From: Triglochin maritima
Taxonomy: Eukaryota; Streptophyta; Magnoliopsida; Alismatales; Juncaginaceae
Direction: 5' to 3'
Length of the DNA stretch: 64,000 bases
NCBI GenBank assembly: GCA_963682175.1
Contig: OY821784.1
Coordinates: forward strand, 35,941,621 to 36,005,620
The notes under the pieces were generated by a model that did no database searches, had not been told where the DNA came from, and worked only from the letters and a program-made list of their open reading frames with translations. Every line of letters begins with the position of its first letter. Within the stretch, counting starts at the first letter, position 1. Made by a program: the position numbers and the translations under genes. This document shows positions 56,065 to 64,000 of the stretch, piece after piece.

Positions 56065-58597
56065 TAGGGTTGTAAATGGGACGAGTTTAGTCTGCCACTC
56101 CACCCTGCACTGTCTCGTCTAATGCGAGTTGCGGTAAAAAATCCTTACCCCGCCAACCCGCTTAATAACGTTGTGTTTATCTCTCAACATGCCCTGCCTA
56201 ACCCGCAACCCACACAAAAATAAAATAAGAACCATAATCCATTAACCCTAGTTGCAACTCTTTCTCTTTACTCTATCTAACTCACGACACAAACCCTAAC
56301 CCTCTCTTCTCGGAAACCATCTAATCGTCATTGCCCGCTCCAACTCTGATCGTCTTCGCTTCCTCAAACTCCTCCTCCTCTCGTCTGCTCTCCCCTGTCG
56401 TAGAAGAAATGCTTTGTTGTCACCTCTGGTCTTCTTCTGAAGTCCTCATGCATTTGATTCCTTTTATGACTTTGAAAGTAAAGAAGTTCGGATCAAATTT
56501 GACCATTATCTGGTCATCTCATTCATAAGCATTATATGTAACTGGTTTCTACTATGTTAACACTCTTATGCAACATTCATAAGCACTTTTATGACTTCTT
56601 TGCGTTTGATTATTTTTTAATTTCTTTTTCCCAAATTAGACTAGAGAAATTGAGATTTTCCAAATCTAGTTGCCTGTCCACACCCCACAACGCCTCCGGC
56701 TCTTCGCCACATCGACGTTTAGAGAGGGATGGCAACTACCAGCACGCCTGATTGCGTGAATGACCAAACCACTACATATTGTATTTCTTCCCCATCTCAA
56801 CTTTTTTTGCTAAGTTACTAAGTGTATGAAAGTACTATTTTTTGTTGCTTAATTTCATTTATAAATTCAAGGCATAGTAATGTTGAAGCCAGAGTTTGTA
56901 AACGAAAAAGGGACTCCCGCTACTAATGTTTGGAAATATTTTGAGAAAAATGAGGATAAAGTGAATGGTAAACATACTGCTAAATGTCTTCATTGTGAAA
57001 AAAAAATATACACCGCCGAAAGAAAATATGGGACGACTCACTTGAGTACTAACTTGAAAAACAAACATATGAGGATATTGAGTGAAGATTCTAGTTAGAT
57101 GTCGTTGTCTTTTGGTGATAAAAAACATGGAATTGTGGAGGTGAAAATCACAAATTTGATCAGGATGCTTGTTGGAAAGACTTGGTTGAAATGATCATAC
57201 TTCATGAGTACCCATTTTCTATAGTTGAAAACAAAGGATTCTAAAAATTTGTGAGAGGTCTCAAGCTAGAGTTCAAAATGGTTTCTCATAACACCATTAA
57301 AAAGGAATACATATGCATATTTGAGGTTGAAAAAGAAAATGTGTATCCTGAGTTGGAACAAATTTTTGGTCGTCTTAGCCTTACTAGTGACATGTGGATG
57401 TCTAGCAAAAATAAGGGTTACGTTTCTTTGACATGTCACTTTATAGATGATGAATAGAGACTTTAGAAAGAACTTTTGAGTTTTGCTTTCCTTAAAGCAC
57501 CTCATACCGCCAATGCAATATCAAAGACACTGATAGAAAGGTTCTTCAAGTAGAACATAGATAAGAAGTTAATGTGTATTGTGCTAGATAATTGTAACAC
57601 AAATGATGTGTGAGAGATGTGGTTGACAAACTTTTACCAAAGGGGTATTTGTTACTCAATGGTAAAATATTTTACGTTAGGTATTCTGCTCACATTGTTA
57701 ATCTAGTAGTGCATGAAGGATGTCGTTTTCGAGGTGAGGGAAAGTGTGAAATATGTAAAGTCCTTGACACTTAGACAACAAAATTTCAATGAAGTGACTA
57801 AGCAAGTGAAGGCTCCAACCAAATGTCTTCTCTTAGATGTCCCCACAAGTGGAGCTCCGCCTTTCTGATGTTACAAGTGACACTTCACAATAAGGAATTC
57901 TTTATTCGTTTGGTAGAGGTTGATGTGTCTTTACACGTTTGCCCCAAGTAAAGAAGAATAGGAACATGCTAAAGTTGTTTGTGAATGTCTGAGGAATTTT
58001 CATCGGGTCACTTTTGGAGTTTTTCAAAAGCTTGTATCCATCGGCGAATTACTTTTTCTCTAATGTTTGTGCAATCAAATTGACTATAAATGAATTATGT
58101 AGAAGTTCAGTTCATGTTGTAGCTGGCATGACGAAATTAATGATGGTCAAGTTTTTCAAATATTGTGAGAAAGCATGTCTAGTTCTTTCTATTGCTTGCA
58201 TTTTGGATCCTCCTTGTAAATTGAAAGTTGTAGAATATATATTATATGAAGAAGATTTATGAGGATAAATGGGAGAATAAACATGAAAATTTTAAGGAAT
58301 CCTTTATTTAGTTGTACAGTGAATATTGTATGAGATATGGGAACTATAACAGAGTAACAGTTTGGGTGGTGTGAGCAACTAACGGGCAGGAAATGTTATG
58401 GTTGATGATGCAGGTGATATCGGTTTTATACTGGGAGCATCAAAATTACCACTGTTCACTGATCCTTATGATGATCTCAACAAGTTCCTTGACACAAAAT
58501 ATGCTTCTGAACCTCAACAAAGTTGTATGGAGACGTACTGAAGGATTTTGTGCAACCTCAGATACCTAATTTTGATGTCTTGAGTTAGTGAAAAATG
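56065..58597 (+). pseudogene. hAT (Ac-like) transposon, decayed and truncated
   Basis: It begins TAGGGTTGTAAATGGGACGAG, a hAT-type terminus nearly identical to the MITE at 20514, and continues with a CCCGC-rich subterminal region. The transposase is broken by stops and frameshifts but readable. First a BED zinc finger (NVWKYFEKNEDKVNGKHTAK, CLHCEKKIYTA, HLSTNLKNKH at 56900-57080). Then SLTSDMWMSSKNKGYVSLTC HFIDD near 57380-57450. A C-terminal part follows (FKSLYPSANYFFSNVCAIKL at 58014 and LYDDLNKFLDTKYAS-like text near 58460). The right terminus is missing because the copia LTR starts at 58598. Confidence 0.85.
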
Positions 58598-60125
58598 TGT
58601 AGGATCTAATTGCCCTAAATATTAGTCTTAAGGGGGGGTTTATAGACTAATTACTCACTACTAACTATTTATGCAATAACAAGATCACCAATGAAAACAG
58701 TGAGATAGAAAGGCAAACCAAACACCGGATGTATAGAGGTTTGGATCCAACACCGGATCCTAGTCCTCTCTTACGAATTGCTCTTTCTTGAGCAACTTCG
58801 CGATCTTCACTAATTTGATCTTCTTTCCGGGCAAAGATCGAGCCTTTACAATTCAAGCTTGCGAACACCCTCGCCAAGCTTGGACCTCCTTCTCACAACC
58901 CGAGAAGAGCTTCACTCCGGAAGCTTGTACAACTCCTTTGTAGTAGACTTTGTGTAACCTACTCTTGAGCACTTGAAATTGATGATGAATGCAATTGAAT
59001 GATTGATCAAGAGAGTGGTTGAGAGCAATAAGTAGAGTAAGAGCACTTGGAAAGTTTTAGCACAATGGGAGCTTAGAGAATGGATTGGTAACCATGTAAA
59101 GATGATCTAAGCTCTATATATAAGCCTCTTAAGTTTTCTAGCCGTTTGAGAAAAGATTTGATTGGGTTTTGTGCAAGATACACAAACCAGAGATTCAGGA
59201 AGCAATTCTGTCAAAGTTCGGTCGACCGGTAAGAATGAAACGGTCGACCGGTTACGTGAATAGTGGTCAAACGGTTAGACAAACTAGGACCGGTCGAACT
59301 AACTGGGAGGGAACTTAAGTGTACCGGTCGGACGAAACAAGGAAACGGTCGACCGATGTGAAGGTTCGGTAGAGACAAAGAGTGACCGGTCGAACCAAGG
59401 TGGTATCGACCGATAGCAGGAAGAATGCTACGAACGATAAATGGTCAAACGGTCGACCGGTTAATAAGATTTGTTCGACCGGTTAAGCTATGTATTTCGG
59501 GGTATGGTGAAAGTATGTGTATACGACCGTTGTATAATACGACAAGTATAACGGTCACAAAAGAAGACAAAAATAGAAATCAATCGGTCGAACAGAAATG
59601 GACATTCGGTCGACCGGTTGCACTAAGGCACGTGTCTTCCAGCACGCATGAACAGTTGATCGGTCGACCAAAAAAAAACCTTAAGTTTCTCTAATGAACC
59701 GGTCGAACCAGTACAATGTTCGGTCGACCGAAAAGGTTCAGAAAACAGTTTTTGGGTAGATCGGTCGAACCAAATGGTCGACCGGTCGACCGGTTGAGTG
59801 CAGAAATCCTGGATAAGGTTTGATTGATTTCTAAAGAAGTTTTGTATAGAATTTGAAGGTTTAGATCTACTTCTATGGAATCCTAAAGAGTCAAGATATG
59901 CACTGCATCAAGATTTAAGTGCTCAAGTTACATTTAAATCCTAATGACAATAATGTAAACCTATCTACTCTTCAACTCATTTCTTGTTTAACTTGACACC
60001 TGAAATGTTAGTATAAAGCGATATATGTGTAATGTGCAAGAGTGATATGAACGAATTACATGTGTTTAAGTTAAATGTTGATTAATCATCAAAACGGATA
60101 AGCAATCATTAGCCAAAAGCCAACA
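58598..60125 (-). mobile_element. 3' LTR of a Ty1/copia element (SIRE/Maximus type)
   Basis: Plus-strand ends are TGTAGGATCTAATTG and AAAGCCAACA; on the - strand it starts TGTTGGCTTTTGG and ends GATCCTACA. It lies directly after a polypurine tract (60126-60145). A TATATATA box at 59111-59125 is in - sense. The middle (59219-59795) is a CGGTCGACCG array. Length is 1528 bp. It interrupts the hAT remnant. The 5' LTR is beyond the window, so a TSD cannot be checked. Confidence 0.88.
59219..59795. repeat. CGGTCGACCG palindrome array in copia LTR
   Basis: Perfect palindromes lie near 59220, 59242, 59346, 59452, 59607, 59720 and 59781. They alternate with CGGTCGAAC half-type words typically 12-22 bp before a full palindrome, for example CGGTCGAACCAG then CGGTCGACCG. 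Near 59775 two palindromes overlap as GGTCGACCGGTCGACCGG. Confidence 0.9.
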
Positions 60126-60145
60126 ATCTCCCCCTTTTTGATGAT
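60126..60145 (-). other. Polypurine tract
   Basis: On the - strand AAAAAGGGGGAGAT abuts the LTR start TGTTGG. This is the plus-strand priming site of the copia element. Confidence 0.88.
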
Positions 60146-60462
60146 GACAACTTATCAAATTAAATACATGTTATTTCAATGAATTTTACTCAATGCTCCC
60201 CCTATCTTATAGCTCCCCCTAGCTATATGGCATTTGTAAACCTAATAGACATGTATGAGTAGTATTACTCTCCCCCTTTGGCATAATCAAAAAACTGAAA
60301 AAAATGTCCAACAACGAAACCACATTCATTTGCCAAAACAACCAATAAAAGAGAAACAAAACATGCATTAAGTCAAGCAAGGTTCAAAATACATCAATAG
60401 CAAACGAAACACCACACAACTAAAGCGAAAATCAAAGATACAAGACTCAATGTCCAACCAAC

Positions 60463-61716
60463 TCAATGACCAAAACGATCACGAAACATAGAAGTGAGAG
60501 AGTCAATGCCATTAAGCACCGAGTCGACCTTAGCGTCAAGACGCCCAAGGTGCTGAGATGTCGAAGCTTCAAAACGATCAAGACGTTGAGAGGTGGAAGC
60601 TTCAAACGCATCGAACCGATCCGACAACTGCTGAAAGGAATGATCCGGAGTGTATTCAGTATAAGTGGATCTCCACTGACTCTCCTGCCAAGCAGATTCG
60701 TCGCCTTCTCCCCAAGAACATTGACCCTCCTGCTGAAATGGTTGGGGCATCCAACGAGGATCGGCCGGCACATCATCTTCATCTTCTTGCTCAGAATCTC
60801 CCTCAGATGACGCTTGAATAGAAGATGATGCAATGGTTTTCATTTTAGAAAGAGTGGTCTTACAGATAGGATATTTGTAGGTGGCCGATGGACAATCGGT
60901 AACACGAATTTTAAGAAGGTCAAAGAGAGCGGTGAGCAACATGGGATAAGGGAGATACCTCCCTTTCTTAAAGCGCATGTGGAGAAAAATGAATAAAGGC
61001 CAATTGACCGGAATTTTCTTGTAAATGCAATAGATGCACACAAGCTCCGTATAAGATATTTCGTTATGATGGCCATGTTTAGGGAGCAAGTTGAAGGAAA
61101 CGATATAGGCCAATACTCGAGCGATAGGATGCATTAAGGATGAGTTGTGAATAATAAAGCCATTTTTGGATGGAGGTGGAAAGGCATATAATTGAGCAAC
61201 CATATCATCATGAGTGATGTTATCAATAACACTAAGAGGATGATCAACATATAAATTAACACCCTCGAACTCTAAGCCAAAAGCTTCAGCAAGAGTTCCG
61301 GGGACAATTTCATATCTAATACCATTGATCATAGTACGAGCAATATGGTGATTTGGTTCAAAACGAAGATTACAATAAAATTGTTGAACCAAAAATGGAT
61401 AATATGGTTTTGATGCAAGTTTGGTGAGACAATGTGTGAGGCGATTAGCATCAAAAAGAGATTTAAGAGAGAAATCACGAAAGTCCGCTACCTCAACGGC
61501 GCGGTTTGGAATAAAAGGAGCCGCCGAGAGCTTTTTCTCCCAATCACTTTTGGCGAACTCGTCAATAGGATGGAAGGCAAGAGTAGGAGGCGCGGGCGGA
61601 TGCCGGACATTTGGGGTAGTAGAGGAGCGATCGTGGGCCTTCTTGGTGCGTTTTTCGGTGGAAGTGGTGGAGGCATCCGAACGTTTCTTGCGGATAGCCA
61701 TTTTCTTCCCGGTCAT
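60463..61716 (-). CDS. Envelope-like ORF of the SIRE/Maximus-type element
   Basis: The frame is intact, 417 aa from the ATG at 61716; it stays open upstream to 61932 without a better start. Order of parts: a basic, Ser/Thr-rich N-terminus; a globular region with WEKKLSAAPFIPNRAVEVAD and VQQFYCNLRF; then hydrophobic stretches (PIARVLAYIVSFNLLP, YTELVCIYCIYKKIPVNWPL); an acidic segment (EGDSEQEDEDDVPADP); and a C-terminal heptad-like repeat DRFEASTSQ given twice, suggestive of coiled coil. The globular part resembles the putative plant transposon protein domain common downstream of pol in SIRE and Athila elements. These were called envelope-like from position only; membrane function is unproven. 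No signal peptide is seen. Confidence 0.75.
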   Translation of the reverse strand: MTGKKMAIRKKRSDASTTSTEKRTKKAHDRSSTTPNVRHPPAPPTLAFHPIDEFAKSDWEKKLSAAPFIPNRAVEVADFRDFSLKSLFDANRLTHCLTKLASKPYYPFLVQQFYCNLRFEPNHHIARTMINGIRYEIVPGTLAEAFGLEFEGVNLYVDHPLSVIDNITHDDMVAQLYAFPPPSKNGFIIHNSSLMHPIARVLAYIVSFNLLPKHGHHNEISYTELVCIYCIYKKIPVNWPLFIFLHMRFKKGRYLPYPMLLTALFDLLKIRVTDCPSATYKYPICKTTLSKMKTIASSSIQASSEGDSEQEDEDDVPADPRWMPQPFQQEGQCSWGEGDESAWQESQWRSTYTEYTPDHSFQQLSDRFDAFEASTSQRLDRFEASTSQHLGRLDAKVDSVLNGIDSLTSMFRDRFGH

Positions 61717-61929
61717 GGTGAATGACTCGAGTTTGGGGAAAACAAATGGGTGCAAAATGAAGAGGAGATGATGAGAAGCGATAAAATGCAAAAAGATTTG
61801 AGTTTTACCGCAGGAAAAACGCAAAATCGAGGGAGGAAGGTGATGGGGAAGGCTTAGGGTTAGAGAGAGAGATGGGTAAAAGTGAAGACCAAGTTCCGAT
61901 CTAGCCCTAAATGCAGCAGAAAACGACAG

Positions 61930-62430
61930 CACCGGTCGACCGATCCATCTTTCGGTCGACCGAAAGGTTAAAGAAAACTGTAAAAACTTAAGTCGAAAAA
62001 CGAACGGTCGGACAGAAGCATATTTCGGTCGACCGGATAAAAGAACAAGGCAGACAATCCCCTGCTATCAGTCGAACAAAATCTACCGGTCGACCGAACC
62101 AAATAAAATCGGTCGCACGAAAGACACGAGCGGTCGAACGAAAACTCAAAATCAAAAACTTAGGATCCCTGCTATCGGTTGAACAAATCCGACCGGTCGA
62201 CCGATAAATTGAAAACGGTCGCACGGATAACACTTGCGGTCGAACAAATACACAAAGTCGAAAACTTAGGATCCCTGCTATCGGTTGAACAAAACGGACC
62301 GGTCGACCGAACAACTAGCACCGGTCGACCAAACTCAGGAAATCGGTTGAACAAACAGAATTCGGTCAAGAAACAACTCAGCACCGGTCGAACGAAATCT
62401 CCGTTCGGTCGACCGGTGGAACAGTAAAAA
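61930..62430. repeat. CGGTCGACCG array with 106-bp tandem unit between pol and env-like ORF
   Basis: Three copies of a unit of about 106 bp start near 62057, 62161 and 62267 (GGATCCCTGCTATCGGTTGAAC, then CGGTCGACCG, CGGTCGCACG and CGGTCGAAC in the same order). Further perfect palindromes lie near 61933, 61952, 62026 and 62405. The array is in the internal region of the element, not in an LTR. Confidence 0.88.
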
Positions 62431-62501
62431 CCAGAACAAAGCTTCAAAAACCAAGAGACACTAGAACCAAATATAGTCAAATGGGCTCAAGTAAAACGTA
62501 C

Positions 62502-64000
62502 TCAAATGTCATTTAGGGTACACATACCAAGATTAAGTCTAATGAGATTGAATTGATCAACATTTAAGGGTTTGGTGAATATATCCGCTAATTGATCATT
62601 TGTGGGAACAAATATAAGTTTAATGTCTTCTTTATTTGCATGATCTCTAAGAAAATGATGTCTAACTTCTATATGCTTAGTTCTAGAATGCAAGATAGGA
62701 TTTTTGGAAAGGTTGATAGCACTTGTATTATCACAATAAATTGGTGTAGTTTGAAACTCAAGTTGCAAGTCCTTGAGGGTTTGCCTCATCCAAAGGACTT
62801 GTGCACAAGCACAGCCGGCGGCGATATATTCAGCCTCGGTTGTTGATAATGCAACACTATTTTGTTTCTTACTGAACCATGAAACAAGAGATTTACCCAA
62901 AAATTGACAAGTGCCACTAGTACTCTTACGATCTAAAATACAACCGGCATAGTCGGCGTCGCTATAGGCAACAAGATCGAAAGTCCTAGTCTTAGGGTAG
63001 AAAAGTCCAAAATCAAAAGTGCCTTTTAGATAACGAAAAATTCTTTTTAATGCATTCAAATGAGTTTCTTTTGGACATGCTTGAAAACGTGCACATAAAC
63101 ATACAGCAAACATAATATCGGGACGACTTGCAGTAAGATAGAGTAAAGAACCGATCATACCACGATACTTCTTGATGTCCACATCTTTGCCATTTTCGTC
63201 TTTGTCCAATTTTACGCTTGTACTCATGGGTGTCTTTTGAGGTTTGCTAGTTTCAAGCTCAAAGCGTTTGAGAAGTTCCTTTGTGTACTTTGCTTGATGT
63301 ATGAAATTCCCCTCTTGAGTTTGCTTTATTTGGAGTCCGAGAAAGAAATTTAGCTCACCAATAAGGCTCATCTCGAACTCTCCCTGCATAGACTTAGAAA
63401 ATTCTTCGCATAGACGCGGGTTACTTGCACCAAAGATAATGTCATCAACATATATTTGTACCACTAATAAATCATGATTCAGAGTTTTAACAAATAAAGT
63501 TGTATCTACTTTACCCATTTTGAATCCTTTATTAATCAAGAAATTCTTCAATCTCTCATACCAAGCTCTAGGAGCTTGTTTGAGACCATAAAGAGCCTTC
63601 TTGAGTTTAAATACATGGTTCGGATAAGATTCATTAATAAAACCAGGGGGTTGAGCAACATAAACTTCTTCAGAAATAATTCCATTTAGGAAAGCACTTT
63701 TAACATCCATTTGAAAAAGTTTAATGTCCATAAAAGAGGCATAAGCTAAAAGCATACGAATAGCTTCCATACGAGCCACGGGAGCATAAGTTTCATCAAA
63801 GTCTATTCCCTCCTCTTGGCGGTAGCCTTGAGCAACGAGTCTAGCTTTGTTTCTAACTACATTCCCATCCTCATCAAGTTTATTTCGGAAGATCCATTTA
63901 GTTCCAATAACGGTTTGATTAATGGGTTTTTCAACAAGTTCCCAAACGTCATTTCGAACGAATTGGTTTAACTCTTCATGCATAGCCATTAACCAAAATT
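62502..64000 (-). CDS. Ty1/copia pol: reverse transcriptase and RNase H (partial)
   Basis: An open frame enters from beyond 64000 and ends at 62502; 495 residues follow the first visible Met at 63989. The copia RVT_2 domain has TKWIFRNKLDEDGNVVRNKA, KARLVAQGYRQEEGIDFDET, QMDVKSAFLNG (about residues 93-103) and the catalytic YVDDIIFGA (about 180-188). RNase H follows with SDADYAGCILDRKSTSG, LSTTEAEYIAA and HIEVRHHFLRD, ending in the usual ADIFTKPL signature. No stop or frameshift is seen, so this copy is young. Gag, protease and integrase lie outside the window. An env-like ORF behind pol and long LTRs support SIRE/Maximus. Confidence 0.95.
   Translation of the reverse strand, partial: FWLMAMHEELNQFVRNDVWELVEKPINQTVIGTKWIFRNKLDEDGNVVRNKARLVAQGYRQEEGIDFDETYAPVARMEAIRMLLAYASFMDIKLFQMDVKSAFLNGIISEEVYVAQPPGFINESYPNHVFKLKKALYGLKQAPRAWYERLKNFLINKGFKMGKVDTTLFVKTLNHDLLVVQIYVDDIIFGASNPRLCEEFSKSMQGEFEMSLIGELNFFLGLQIKQTQEGNFIHQAKYTKELLKRFELETSKPQKTPMSTSVKLDKDENGKDVDIKKYRGMIGSLLYLTASRPDIMFAVCLCARFQACPKETHLNALKRIFRYLKGTFDFGLFYPKTRTFDLVAYSDADYAGCILDRKSTSGTCQFLGKSLVSWFSKKQNSVALSTTEAEYIAAGCACAQVLWMRQTLKDLQLEFQTTPIYCDNTSAINLSKNPILHSRTKHIEVRHHFLRDHANKEDIKLIFVPTNDQLADIFTKPLNVDQFNLIRLNLGMCTLNDI

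Noticed and set aside
60466..60821. Plus-strand frames opposite the env-like ORF.
   Set aside because: Shadow frames of the - strand coding sequence with no domain.

Overview
The window reads as nuclear DNA of a flowering plant, most likely a eudicot. It is AT-rich, has GT-AG introns and TATA promoters, and is filled with plant-type transposable elements of almost every class. Only two ordinary host genes can be reconstructed with confidence. One is a guanylate kinase gene on the + strand (coding 32535-35294, 10 coding exons, 385 aa). The other is an NF-YA (HAP2/CBF-B) transcription factor gene on the - strand (coding 39927-37134, 5 coding exons, 348 aa), with a miR169-like target site in its 3' UTR. 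The species cannot be named from the sequence.

Layout. 1-345: truncated TIR element. 350-2040: truncated LTR-retrotransposon 5' end (primer-binding site, leader, first 39 codons of a gag-like frame). 2100-5816: broken Ty3/gypsy pol on the - strand, split by a 2.17-kb solo LTR (2941-5108, TSD GATAG). 6321-9866: two PIF/Harbinger-like elements in opposite orientation; the larger carries a Myb/SANT-like ORF1 and neither carries a transposase. 9867-11690: no gene seen. 11690-14213: end of a gypsy element plus its 2.4-kb LTR, with a 343-bp hAT MITE inside. 14214-27290: gene-poor, with a LINE fragment, hAT MITEs and remnants, a PPR-like fragment, a long-TIR MITE and two more copies of the TIR family seen at the left edge.

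27498-35294 is the guanylate kinase locus. It has a proposed TATA box and 5' UTR exon, then a long first intron made partly of degenerate repeats of its own donor region. A 2.37-kb antisense solo LTR (29210-31580, TSD CATCA) sits in that intron. 36600-41430 is NF-YA. 42272-45242 is a MULE with long TIRs and a frameshifted mudrA-like transposase. 45885-46920 is an LTR fragment. 48105-50345 is a repetitive block with a 1-kb AAAAAGGA minisatellite. 50794-54868 is a CACTA element with a transposase-associated domain and a Ulp1-protease remnant. 56065-58597 is a decayed hAT, cut by the 3' LTR of a Ty1/copia element of SIRE/Maximus type. That element runs off the right end on the - strand (LTR 58598-60125, envelope-like ORF 61716-60463, reverse transcriptase/RNase H 64000-62502).

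The most striking unexplained pattern is the 10-bp palindrome CGGTCGACCG (three CpGs, SalI core). With half-site and CpG-decay variants it forms dense arrays in LTRs of at least two retrotransposon superfamilies, in the internal spacer of the copia element, and in one TIR element. All coordinates were worked out by eye. No database comparison was possible, so family names rest on motifs and architecture.
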